Source: Arenibacter arenosicollis (GTDB lineage: Bacteria > Bacteroidota > Bacteroidia > Flavobacteriales > Flavobacteriaceae). From it: DNA of 64,000 nucleotides. The notes beneath the pieces were generated by a model, which was not told the origin of the DNA, did not search any database, and was given only the letters and a program-made list of their open reading frames with translations. Positions 46,631-55,373 of the stretch are shown here, in pieces; positions within the stretch are counted from its first letter, which is position 1, and the number at the start of each line of letters is the position of its first letter. The translations under genes were made by a program, and so were the position numbers. The stretch lies in assembly GCF_014397245.1 (NCBI RefSeq), contig NZ_JACLHY010000001.1:1-64000 (forward strand). The letters run 5' to 3'.

Positions 46631-47659
46631 ATGGGATTCTTTGATTTCTTAACCGAGGAGATTGCAATAGACTTAGGTACTGCCAACACCCTCATCATTC
46701 ACAACGACAAAGTGGTGGTAGACAGTCCATCTATTGTAGCCAGGGACAGAATAAGTGGTAAAATCATTGCCGTAGGCAAGGAAGCCAATATGATGCAAGG
46801 TAAGACCCATGAAAACATTAAAACCATACGCCCTCTTAAAGATGGGGTAATTGCAGATTTTGATGCGTCTGAAAAGATGCTTATGATGTTTATAAAGAAC
46901 ATTCCTGCATTAAAGAAAAAATGGTTTCCGCCAGCACTTAGATTGGTCATTTGTATCCCTTCCGGTATTACGGAAGTGGAAATGCGAGCAGTTAAGGAGT
47001 CGGCCGAACGTGTTAACGGAAAAGAGGTTTATCTTATTCACGAACCAATGGCTGCAGCCATTGGTATTGGCTTGGATATAATGCAGCCCAAAGGAAATAT
47101 GATCGTTGATATAGGGGGTGGTACTACCGAAATTGCGGTAATTGCCTTGGGCGGAATCGTTTGCGACAAATCCGTTAAGATTGCAGGTGATGTATTTACC
47201 AACGATATTATCTATTATATGCGTACGCAACACAACCTATATGTTGGGGAGAGTACTGCTGAGAATATTAAAATTACTATCGGTTCTGCTACGGAAGATT
47301 TACAGACCCCTCCGGACGAAATGTCGGTTCAAGGTAGAGACCTTTTAACCGGAAAACCAAAACAGGTATCAATTTCCTACCGAGAAATAGCCAAGGCTCT
47401 TGACAAATCCATTCTAAGGGTAGAAGATGCCGTTATGGAAACATTATCACAAACACCTCCCGAATTAGCAGCAGATATCTATAATACAGGTATATATCTT
47501 GCCGGTGGTGGTTCTATGCTTAGGGGACTTGACAGACGTTTGTCCCAAAAAACAGATCTACCCGTATATATCGCGGAAGATCCATTAAGAGCAGTTGTAA
47601 GGGGTACCGGTATTGCTTTAAAAAACTTGGAGCGATACAAGAGTATTTTAATTAAATAG
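46631..47659 (+). CDS. mreB: Rod shape-determining protein MreB
   Basis: A 342-residue actin-like ATPase. Motifs include IDLGTANTLIIH, the phosphate-2 motif VDIGGGTTEIAV and the adenosine motif IYLAGGGSMLRG. It forms membrane-bound filaments that direct lateral wall growth. It opens the mreB-C-D-mrdA-rodA cluster, with a 116-nt gap before mreC that carries an inverted repeat. Confidence 0.98.
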   Translation: MGFFDFLTEEIAIDLGTANTLIIHNDKVVVDSPSIVARDRISGKIIAVGKEANMMQGKTHENIKTIRPLKDGVIADFDASEKMLMMFIKNIPALKKKWFPPALRLVICIPSGITEVEMRAVKESAERVNGKEVYLIHEPMAAAIGIGLDIMQPKGNMIVDIGGGTTEIAVIALGGIVCDKSVKIAGDVFTNDIIYYMRTQHNLYVGESTAENIKITIGSATEDLQTPPDEMSVQGRDLLTGKPKQVSISYREIAKALDKSILRVEDAVMETLSQTPPELAADIYNTGIYLAGGGSMLRGLDRRLSQKTDLPVYIAEDPLRAVVRGTGIALKNLERYKSILIK

Positions 47660-47710
47660 TTTATTTAATACATTGCACTTAGAACTACCTGATAACAAGG
47701 TAACAATTAG

Positions 47711-47749
47711 CAAATAGGCATTAATACCCTATTTGGCAATTGATCAATT
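47711..47749. promoter_or_regulatory. Inverted repeat and palindrome between mreB and mreC
   Basis: An 8-bp inverted repeat (CAAATAGG, 9-nt loop, CCTATTTG; 47711-47735) is followed at once by a perfect 12-nt palindrome AATTGATCAATT (47738-47749). No T-run follows, so this looks like a regulatory site or RNA-processing hairpin setting the mreB to mreCD ratio rather than a terminator. Confidence 0.4.
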
Positions 47750-47775
47750 TAGGAATTACAAAACAATTTAAGTGA

Positions 47776-48597
47776 ATGCAGCAGATTATCAACTTTATAT
47801 TAAGATATAAAAATTTCTTGCTATATCTTTTCTTGTTGACTATATCCTTGGCGCTCACTGTACAATCCCATTCCTATCACCGTTCCAAGTATTTTAATTC
47901 CTCCAACTGGCTAACTGGCAATATCTATAAAACCACAAGCAGTATAACCACCTATTTTGGATTAGTTGAGGAAAACAAAAAATTGGTGGAGGAAAATAAG
48001 CGTTTGCACACCCTTCTTTTTAATCAAAAAAAGGAAGATTCCATGCAATTGGATACTGCGAATATTATTTACAAAGTCATTGCTGCCCAAGTAATAAAGA
48101 ACAGTTACGGACTACCCCGTAATTATATTACCATCAACAAAGGAAGCAATAATGGAATTAAACCCGATATGGGGGTAATTACCTCCAATGGCATCCTTGG
48201 AATAGTAGAAAATACCTCCAAAAATTTTGCAACGGTACAGAGTATCCTGAACACTAAATCCAGGATCAACGCCAAAATCAAAAACACCAATCATTATGGT
48301 TCATTGGTTTGGGACACAAAAGACTTCAATACTGTACAACTGGTAGATATTGAACGGTTGGTACCTCTAAAAATTGGGGACACCATAGTTACGGGCGCAA
48401 GTTCCAGCATCTTCCCTGAAAATATTCCGATTGGCATTATCAAGAAATTTGATTTAAACAACTCACAAAGCTCCTACAGTATAGATATTAAGCTATTTAA
48501 CAATATGGCCGCTATAAAAAGCATTTATGTATTGGACAATGTGCAACGGGAAGAAATAATAGAATTAGAAGCCAAGACCAATAATGATGCGCAATAG
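47776..48597 (+). CDS. mreC: Rod shape-determining protein MreC
   Basis: A 273-residue protein with an N-terminal TM (about 12-32), a leucine-zipper-like coiled coil (LVEENKKLVEENKRLHTLLF), and a periplasmic double beta-barrel (GIKPDMGVITSNGILGIVENTSKNFATVQSI). It organises the elongasome in the periplasm. Its end overlaps mreD by 14 nt. Confidence 0.95.
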   Translation: MQQIINFILRYKNFLLYLFLLTISLALTVQSHSYHRSKYFNSSNWLTGNIYKTTSSITTYFGLVEENKKLVEENKRLHTLLFNQKKEDSMQLDTANIIYKVIAAQVIKNSYGLPRNYITINKGSNNGIKPDMGVITSNGILGIVENTSKNFATVQSILNTKSRINAKIKNTNHYGSLVWDTKDFNTVQLVDIERLVPLKIGDTIVTGASSSIFPENIPIGIIKKFDLNNSQSSYSIDIKLFNNMAAIKSIYVLDNVQREEIIELEAKTNNDAQ

Positions 48598-49093
48598 CTA
48601 CTTTATTAATGTAATTAGATTTGTACTATTAATATTGGTGCAGGTATTAGTCTTTAATAAGCTCAATTTTTTTGGATATATCAACCCAATGGTGTATATT
48701 CTATTCCTATACTGGTATCCCATTAAGGAAAAAAGGCAACTGTTTCTTCTCTTAAGTTTTTTACTTGGCTTTATGGTTGATTTATTTTCGGATACCGTTG
48801 CCATACACGCCGCTGCCACCGTCACTATTGCTTATTTAAGGCCAACCATTATGCGCTTTTGTTTTGGGGTGAATTACGAATTTCAAAATTTTAAACTAAC
48901 CAACACCACTAGAGCACAACAAATTACATTTTTAGCGTTATTAATAATAATACACCATTTGGTTTTCTTCACTCTAGAAATTTTCAGTTTAGCAAATACA
49001 CTGTTAATTTTGAAGAAAGTTTTAGCTATCAGTGCAGCTACTTTAATATTGTGCTTACTGTTAAGTTCACTTTTTAGTGTTAAAAAAGAATGA
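48584..49093 (+). CDS. mreD: Rod shape-determining protein MreD
   Basis: A 169-residue membrane protein with about five TM segments and the family loops NPMVYILFLYWYP and FLLGFMVDLFSDT. It completes the MreBCD complex. It overlaps mreC by 14 nt and mrdA by 4 nt (ATGA), so expression of the three is coupled. Confidence 0.93.
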   Translation: MMRNSYFINVIRFVLLILVQVLVFNKLNFFGYINPMVYILFLYWYPIKEKRQLFLLLSFLLGFMVDLFSDTVAIHAAATVTIAYLRPTIMRFCFGVNYEFQNFKLTNTTRAQQITFLALLIIIHHLVFFTLEIFSLANTLLILKKVLAISAATLILCLLLSSLFSVKKE

Positions 49094-50958
49094 GAAAAAT
49101 CTTATTATCCTCCATTATATTGCTGGTTGGAATAACTTTTATCGGTAGATTGTCATATCTCCAGATCTTTAGTTTTTCTCCTAACCAAGTATTGGAAGAT
49201 CCCGCCATTAAAGCAGTTTACGATTATCCGGAAAGGGGCTATATATATGACAGAAATGGAGAACTATTAGTTGCCAACCAGCCGGCATATGACGTTATGG
49301 TTATCCCAAGGGAAGTAAAGCCCTTGGACACCCTTGAATTTTGCAACCTTCTTGGAATTGATAAAGAAAGGTTCGTATCCCAATTAAAGAAAGCTAGGGT
49401 TTATTCCCCAAGACTACCCTCTGTTTTAGTACCTCAACTTTCCAAAGAAGATTACGGTCGACTTCAAGAAAAAATGAGAAGATATGAAGGGTTTTATATT
49501 CAAAAAAGATCCTTGCGATATTACGACACCAATAGTGGCGCCAATGTTTTGGGATACATTAGTGAAGTCAACGAATGGGACTTGGAAAGAAATCCTTCCT
49601 ATGCTGCCGGGGAATTAAAAGGAACTACCGGTATTGAAAAGGAATACGAAACTATCCTTAGGGGGCGCAAAGGCGTAAAATACATTCAGAAAGACCGATT
49701 TAATAGGGATATTGGACCCTATAAGAACAGTACTTTGGATACCCTGCCCGAACAAGGAAAACAAATAACCGTAACAATAGATAAAATACTTCAGGAATAC
49801 GGTGAAAAATTGATGACTGGGAAACATGGAGGAGTTGTAGCCCTTGAACCTGCAACCGGTGAAATACTGGCGTTAATTTCCGGTCCAACCTATGACCCAG
49901 CCCTTTTGGTGGGTAGGGAGCGATCTAGAAATTATAGCAAATTGCACTATGACACTATTTCAAAACCAACTTTTGATCGTTCCCTATTGGCATCACAATC
50001 CCCTGGATCACCATTTAAGACCTTAAATGCACTCGTAGCACTTCAAGAAGGGGCAATTACCCCGGAAACTACTATTCATTGCTACAACGGATTCTATGTG
50101 GGAAAAAGGAAAAGAGGCTGCCATTGCGGAGGAGGAAGCAGAAATTTAAATTCTGGCATATATCTATCCTGTAATGCCTATTTTGCGGGAACTTTTCGCA
50201 AAATCTATGACCAATATCCAACCTCTGCCGAAGCAATGGATGTCTGGGAAAAGCATATGAAAAGCTTTGGCTTGGGAACATTTTTGGGTTACGACCTTCC
50301 TACTGGAAGACCCGGAAGAATTCCAAATAAGGAATATTACAACCGAATATACGGAGAAAAACGATGGTCTTCGTCTACCATTATTTCCAATTCCATAGGT
50401 CAGGGAGAAGTAGAGGTTACTCCTATCCAATTGGCCAACATGACCGCAGCCATTGCCAATAGAGGACATTATTTTACACCACATATACTCAAAAAAATTG
50501 GCGCTGAAGATATTAGTATTCCAGAATTCACCGAAGCCAAACATACCACTATTGATATAAAATATTTTGAACCGGTTGTCCAGGGAATGGCCGAAGTGTA
50601 CAGGAAAGGTACAGCTGCACGGCTCCAAATAGAAGGTATCGAAATCGCAGGCAAAACAGGAACCGTTGAAAACTTTACAAGAATAAATGGGGTACGCACC
50701 CAACTCACGGATAACTCCGTTTTTGTTGCCTTTGCACCAGTGGACAATCCAAAGATCGCCATTGCGGTATATATAGAAAACGGATACTTTGGATCTCGTT
50801 TTGCCGGCCATATCGCTTCCTTAATGATTGAAAAATATCTAAAAGGTGAAATTACCCGTGGTGACTTGGAGAAAAGAATGTTGGAAAAAACTTTGGAGGA
50901 GGAATATGCAAAGCCCTATAGTGGACAACCCTTTAAAATAAATGAGCGTGTCTGGTAA
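49090..50958 (+). CDS. mrdA: Penicillin-binding protein 2 (elongasome transpeptidase)
   Basis: A 622-residue class B penicillin-binding protein. One N-terminal TM is followed by a pedestal domain (YPERGYIYDRNGELLVANQPAYDV) and a transpeptidase domain with SxxK (GSPFK), SxN (SCN in GIYLSCNAYF) and KTG (AGKTGTVEN). A cysteine/histidine stretch, KRGCHCGGGSR, lies between SxxK and SxN and could bind metal. It cross-links side-wall peptidoglycan with RodA. Overlaps rodA by 17 nt. Confidence 0.96.
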   Translation: MRKILLSSIILLVGITFIGRLSYLQIFSFSPNQVLEDPAIKAVYDYPERGYIYDRNGELLVANQPAYDVMVIPREVKPLDTLEFCNLLGIDKERFVSQLKKARVYSPRLPSVLVPQLSKEDYGRLQEKMRRYEGFYIQKRSLRYYDTNSGANVLGYISEVNEWDLERNPSYAAGELKGTTGIEKEYETILRGRKGVKYIQKDRFNRDIGPYKNSTLDTLPEQGKQITVTIDKILQEYGEKLMTGKHGGVVALEPATGEILALISGPTYDPALLVGRERSRNYSKLHYDTISKPTFDRSLLASQSPGSPFKTLNALVALQEGAITPETTIHCYNGFYVGKRKRGCHCGGGSRNLNSGIYLSCNAYFAGTFRKIYDQYPTSAEAMDVWEKHMKSFGLGTFLGYDLPTGRPGRIPNKEYYNRIYGEKRWSSSTIISNSIGQGEVEVTPIQLANMTAAIANRGHYFTPHILKKIGAEDISIPEFTEAKHTTIDIKYFEPVVQGMAEVYRKGTAARLQIEGIEIAGKTGTVENFTRINGVRTQLTDNSVFVAFAPVDNPKIAIAVYIENGYFGSRFAGHIASLMIEKYLKGEITRGDLEKRMLEKTLEEEYAKPYSGQPFKINERVW

Positions 50959-52231
50959 AAGTGTCCTTAAACGCTTAGACTGGTTTAGCGTTCTAATATA
51001 CATTTCCTTAGTATTTATAGGTTGGATAAATATTTATTCAAGCACCTTCACCGAGGACGACCCTTCGATATTCAATTTTGCTTCATTACACGGAAAGCAA
51101 TTGTTTTTTATTGGAACTAGTGCCGTCGCAATTATAATTATTCTGGCCTTGGAAGCCAATTTTTACGAACGATTTTCAAGCCTGTTTTACATTATATCCC
51201 TTGCAATGCTCTTAGGCCTCTTTGTCTTTGGCAAAACTATTGCCGGGGCTACCTCTTGGTACGACCTTGGTTTTTTCAATCTCCAACCCTCAGAATTTGC
51301 AAAAGTTGCCACCGCCCTGGCATTGGCCAAATATTTAAGCGATATACAGACAGACATTAAGCGACAGAAAGACCAAATGATCTCAATACTGATAATTTTG
51401 ATTCCGGCTTTCTTGATCATTCCACAGCCAGATCCAGGAAGCGCCCTGGTCTTCTTTGCCTTGATCTTTGTAATATTTAGGGAAGGTCTCCCGCTTTATT
51501 ATCTAAGTATAGGAATTATGGTGATCCTTATATTTATTTTAACCCTAATGTTCGGGACTATCTGGGTAGCCATAATCCTAGGACTCCTATTAGCTTTGTT
51601 CCTATTATTGAAAAAGCCATCATTCAAAGTACCCATTATCCCGGTTACCCTTATTTATGTTGCCATTGTTCTATTCTCCCTATCGGTTAATTTTGTTTTT
51701 AATTCGGTTTTTGAACAACGCCATAGAGACCGGTTCGGTCTTTGGCTTCGATTGGAAAAAGACCCCAAAAAATTGGAGGAAATCCGAAAAACCATAGGGT
51801 ACAATACTTATCAATCTGAAAAAGCTATAGAATCAGGAGGCCTTTTTGGGAAAGGATTTTTGGAGGGAACGAGAACCAAGGGCGACTTTGTTCCTGAACA
51901 ACATACAGATTACATATTTAGTACTGTAGGTGAAGAATGGGGGTTTATTGGTACGGCAACCGTTGTTATCCTATTCACACTATTGCTTTTGAGGTTGGTT
52001 CATTTGGCCGAGCGACAGAAAAATGATTTCAGTCGTATGTACGGCTATGGTGTCATTTCCATTTTATTCATACATTATTTCATAAACATAGGTATGGTCA
52101 CAGGTGTCCTGCCCACCATAGGAATACCACTACCCTTCTTCAGTTATGGAGGATCCGGCCTACTTTTTTTTACAGCCTTATTGTTCATTTTCCTTAAATT
52201 GGATGCCAATAGATTAAATGAATTGACCTAA
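50942..52231 (+). CDS. rodA: SEDS glycosyltransferase RodA
   Basis: A 429-residue polytopic protein (about 10 TMs) with SEDS family motifs: LGFFNLQPSEFAK, PDPGSALVFFALIF, EQHTDYIFSTVGEEWGF and GIPLPFFSYGGSGLL. It polymerises glycan strands with PBP2. Last gene of the cluster; its end overlaps the convergent endonuclease gene by 4 nt. A long extra loop (about 205-270) enlarges the central periplasmic part, as is common in Bacteroidota. Confidence 0.96.
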   Translation: MSVSGKSVLKRLDWFSVLIYISLVFIGWINIYSSTFTEDDPSIFNFASLHGKQLFFIGTSAVAIIIILALEANFYERFSSLFYIISLAMLLGLFVFGKTIAGATSWYDLGFFNLQPSEFAKVATALALAKYLSDIQTDIKRQKDQMISILIILIPAFLIIPQPDPGSALVFFALIFVIFREGLPLYYLSIGIMVILIFILTLMFGTIWVAIILGLLLALFLLLKKPSFKVPIIPVTLIYVAIVLFSLSVNFVFNSVFEQRHRDRFGLWLRLEKDPKKLEEIRKTIGYNTYQSEKAIESGGLFGKGFLEGTRTKGDFVPEQHTDYIFSTVGEEWGFIGTATVVILFTLLLLRLVHLAERQKNDFSRMYGYGVISILFIHYFINIGMVTGVLPTIGIPLPFFSYGGSGLLFFTALLFIFLKLDANRLNELT

Positions 52232-53040
52232 AATTTCCAACCGCCAGTACTTATGTTGGCTTCCAAAAAATCTTCTTGATCATCTGGCAAATTAGGAAAG
52301 AAATCGATTCCCGTCATTTTTTCCACTTCATCTACCGAAACTACAAATCGATTCAATTTCCCAATATCTTCCCTGTGCGGGAAAAGAAATGCTAAAATCT
52401 TGAGGTCCTTACCATTACCTTTGGCAATAATTTTATAGTAAAATTTTGGGACTGCCACATCCTCTTCTCCTATGCTGGGCAAACCTTTTTCCAAAACTCC
52501 CCCGGTAACGACGAACAATGGCCCATCTTTTTTGGCCCAATACCGCAGCTTCTGCTCTAGCCGATTCCAGATTCCCGCGTTAAAATCCCTATCCTGTGGG
52601 CTAATATTACTTGTATAAAAGGTTTCATTATATGCTTTTTCGGAGAATCTGCGGTCACCCGCAGGACACAGATGGCCCCTATCGTAACCAGAACCCTTAT
52701 AGTTTCTCCAGTCCGCAGACTTGGTACTAACCTTGGGGTCTTCCAAAAAAAAAGGTCTTTTTCTATCGTCTGTAGTCAAATGGGATTTATCCAAAACATA
52801 AGCCACCCACTCCGCCTGCTCATAGGCTTCATTATAGGATAAGGTAAAATGGGCATGTTGCACTATTTCACCAGTGGTGGAACTGGGCCTTAGGAGTTCA
52901 GGGATTTCGGTCCTACTACCTTCCCCTTCAGGCAGTGTATAGGGAGCAGGCGTGTAGAAATTCTCAAACATCCAAAATAGGACTACACAAACCAGCAACA
53001 GAGTTGTATAAATGACCCTATTTTTGTTATATTTATTCAT
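52228..53040 (-). CDS. DNA/RNA non-specific endonuclease, membrane-anchored or secreted
   Basis: The ATG at 53040 is preferred over the frame opening at 53067, giving 270 residues. An N-terminal signal or anchor (VIYTTLLLVCVVLFWMF) is followed by a NUC1-type beta-beta-alpha-metal nuclease: the DRGH motif in YDRGHLCPAGDRRF and the metal asparagine in FNAGIWNRLEQKLR. It should cleave nucleic acids outside the cytoplasm, for nutrient use or clearance of DNA. It is convergent with rodA. Confidence 0.9.
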   Translation of the reverse strand: MNKYNKNRVIYTTLLLVCVVLFWMFENFYTPAPYTLPEGEGSRTEIPELLRPSSTTGEIVQHAHFTLSYNEAYEQAEWVAYVLDKSHLTTDDRKRPFFLEDPKVSTKSADWRNYKGSGYDRGHLCPAGDRRFSEKAYNETFYTSNISPQDRDFNAGIWNRLEQKLRYWAKKDGPLFVVTGGVLEKGLPSIGEEDVAVPKFYYKIIAKGNGKDLKILAFLFPHREDIGKLNRFVVSVDEVEKMTGIDFFPNLPDDQEDFLEANISTGGWKF

Positions 53041-53222
53041 AATGTAAATATAATTTAAAGTTGCCAATTGGGATTTGTCGCCCTTGTAAGTTTAGAGGTT
53101 TTGGAGCGACAAAATAGGTGTACTAAAAATCTTATTGGACCAAAAATGCCAACATCCCAAAAACCCCAATCAGATTAAATACCGACTACTATTTATACCA
53201 TAAAAAAGAAAGGAAAATATAT

Positions 53223-53687
53223 ATGTTGACTTGGAAAGATATCATCAACTTCAGTGTTAAAGGAAATCTACAACCTGATAAAAGAGTTGAGAAAACTGAG
53301 GAGGAATGGAGACAAATACTAACTCCTGAACAATTTAGAATTGCCAGAAATAAAGGAACAGAAGCACCGCATAGTGGAGCACTTTGTAGCACCCATGATG
53401 CCGGGAAATATAGTTGTATATGCTGTGATACCCCTTTGTTCGATTCCACTATAAAATTTAATTCCGGAAGCGGTTGGCCCAGTTTTACACAACCAATAAA
53501 AGACAATGCCATTAAATACCATAAGGACACTTCCTATGGCATGGTCAGGGTAGAAGTAATGTGCAATACCTGTGATGCCCATTTGGGGCATGTATTCCCA
53601 GACGGGCCCGAACCCAGCGGACTGCGCTATTGTATTAATTCAGAATCTATGAAAATAATTAAAGAAAGGGTAACCGATGAAAAATAA
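53223..53687 (+). CDS. msrB: Peptide-methionine (R)-S-oxide reductase MsrB
   Basis: A 154-residue MsrB. Two CxxC zinc-binding pairs (CICC, CNTC) and the catalytic cysteine in GLRYCINSES are present with GHVFPDGP. No signal peptide, so cytoplasmic. It overlaps msrA by 11 nt; together they repair both diastereomers of methionine sulfoxide. Confidence 0.97.
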   Translation: MLTWKDIINFSVKGNLQPDKRVEKTEEEWRQILTPEQFRIARNKGTEAPHSGALCSTHDAGKYSCICCDTPLFDSTIKFNSGSGWPSFTQPIKDNAIKYHKDTSYGMVRVEVMCNTCDAHLGHVFPDGPEPSGLRYCINSESMKIIKERVTDEK

Positions 53688-54228
53688 AAAATTAGAAACC
53701 GCAACCTTTGGCGGTGGATGCTTTTGGTGTGTGGAGGCCATTTTTCAGGAAATAAATGGTGTAGAAAAAGTAATTTCTGGTTATACTGGGGGGAATGCAC
53801 CGGGTAAACCAACATACAGGGAAGTATGTTCTGGACTTACCGGCCATGCAGAAGTAGTTCAAGTAACCTTTGACGCCAATATTATTGCCTACGAAGACCT
53901 CCTGGTCGTTTTCATGACCAGCCACGACCCAACCACCTTAAACCGTCAGGGAGCAGATACCGGCACACAATATCGTTCGGTTATTTATTATCACGATAAT
54001 GCCCAAAAGGAAAACGCAGGCCTGGTATTAAAGGAAGTGGCACCATACTTCGACAAACCAATTGTAACAGAAATTAGTCCGTTGGGAACATTTTACGAAG
54101 CTGAAGAATATCACCAGGATTACTATAGGAACAATCAGTCCCAGGGTTACTGTAGTGCAGTTATAACCCCAAAGTTGAGCAAGCTCCGAAAAATGCATGC
54201 CGATAAACTTAAAAAAGCAAAAGTGTAA
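53677..54228 (+). CDS. msrA: Peptide-methionine (S)-S-oxide reductase MsrA
   Basis: A 183-residue MsrA with the catalytic GGGCFWCVEAIF motif, GYTGGNAPGKPTYREVCSGLTGHAE and YHQDYYRNNQ. It reduces Met-(S)-SO. Its start lies in the end of msrB (11-nt overlap). A thioredoxin-fold gene follows after 110 nt. Confidence 0.97.
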   Translation: MKNKKLETATFGGGCFWCVEAIFQEINGVEKVISGYTGGNAPGKPTYREVCSGLTGHAEVVQVTFDANIIAYEDLLVVFMTSHDPTTLNRQGADTGTQYRSVIYYHDNAQKENAGLVLKEVAPYFDKPIVTEISPLGTFYEAEEYHQDYYRNNQSQGYCSAVITPKLSKLRKMHADKLKKAKV

Positions 54229-54338
54229 TTGCGCTTTCAAATAATCGGAAGTAACCATTAAGAATTAAACAGATGTTATAAAAGCATCCCTCCCTACTAT
54301 AGAATTTGTATTAAAGTAAACTGAAAAGGATATTTTAA

Positions 54339-54833
54339 ATGAGTGATAGCACTTTGGATGACAAGAATATTTTTAAGGCTCGTGAATTCGGGGTAGCACA
54401 ATGGATAGATGCCAGTGGAAATATCACCAAGGCTATTAAATTGTCCGATTTTCAGGGAAAATTCAAGGTTGTTTATTGTTTTCAAAGTTGGTGTCAAGGA
54501 TGCCATAGCAGAGGATTTCCGGCGCTTAAGGAAATGGTTACTGCTTTAAAAGACAACCGAAATATTGTTTTTTTGAGCATTCAGACCGTCTTTGAAGGGC
54601 ATGATACCAACACCTATGACAAGATACTCGAAACCCAAAATCAATACGATTTAAAAATTCCCTTTGGCCATGATCCCGGCGATGAAAGCTCCAACAATAT
54701 ATCGAAGATCATGATAAATTACAGAACTGGAGGAACACCCTGGTTTATACTAATAGATCAACACGATAATCTAGTTTTTGCAGATTTTCACTTAAATGTA
54801 CAAAATGCAATTAATTTCTTAAGGACCATATAA
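54339..54833 (+). CDS. Thioredoxin-fold protein with CxxC (TlpA-like, cytoplasmic)
   Basis: A 164-residue protein with no signal peptide and one thioredoxin-like domain: FKVVYCFQSWCQGCHSRGFPALKEMV has the WCxxC active site, and GGTPWFILID supplies the cis-proline. It may provide electrons to MsrA/MsrB or reduce other disulfides. Placement 110 nt after msrA supports this but does not prove it. It could also be a peroxiredoxin-like protein without the resolving cysteine. Confidence 0.82.
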   Translation: MSDSTLDDKNIFKAREFGVAQWIDASGNITKAIKLSDFQGKFKVVYCFQSWCQGCHSRGFPALKEMVTALKDNRNIVFLSIQTVFEGHDTNTYDKILETQNQYDLKIPFGHDPGDESSNNISKIMINYRTGGTPWFILIDQHDNLVFADFHLNVQNAINFLRTI

Positions 54834-55069
54834 TTTAACGGACAGTCTTTTACCAAAAACCCTTTATGGTGTACAAAGATTCGCTAAAACCGAGTTCTAT
54901 TATGATTGTTTGGAATCGCAGCATTTTTCATTCACATTCCTGAACGTGAAAAACAATTCTTGCCCTGCCCAAGAATTGCGTAATTTGTATGAATTAGGGA
55001 AACTCAATTTAAATACTCTAAACTTTTGATCAAAAAACTGAGAAAATCTACCGTAAAAGAACTAAATAA
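54834..55069. other. Gap with an unexplained 68-codon open frame
   Basis: 236 nt between the thioredoxin-fold and GNAT genes. On the plus strand a frame is open from 54823 to a TGA at 55027-55029, with no ATG and no recognisable protein family (it contains NNSCPAQELRNLYELGKLN). It may be a gene remnant or chance. No promoter or terminator of quality is seen. Confidence 0.35.
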
Positions 55070-55366
55070 ATGGATAACAATTTAACAACAGGTAATTTAA
55101 AGGTACAGCACGATAAAGAGAACAAGAAATTTACCATGGTTATAAATGGTGAAACGGCTATGGTTACATACAAGCTAGTTGATGGGAAGATGTATTTGAC
55201 CTATTCCGAAGTACCCTTTAAGCTAAGGGGCAAAGGGTATGGCAAGAAACTTGTGGAAGGTACCTTTGAGCAATTGACCAATGAAGGATACAAGGCGGTG
55301 GCGGTATGTTCTTATATAAAGGCCGTTGCCAGAAGAGGTAAAATATGGAACTCAATAATAGATTAG
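55070..55366 (+). CDS. Small GNAT-type N-acetyltransferase
   Basis: A 98-residue protein of the small GNAT (YjdJ/GTLF3B-like) family. The acetyl-CoA motif FKLRGKGYGKKLVEGTF and the C-terminal AVCSYIKAVARR (a Cys-x-Tyr plus arginines typical of the family) are present. It is a minimal one-domain acetyltransferase; its substrate is unknown. The SelO gene starts 8 nt later, so the two are co-transcribed. Confidence 0.85.
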   Translation: MDNNLTTGNLKVQHDKENKKFTMVINGETAMVTYKLVDGKMYLTYSEVPFKLRGKGYGKKLVEGTFEQLTNEGYKAVAVCSYIKAVARRGKIWNSIID

Positions 55367-55373
55367 GAATTGT

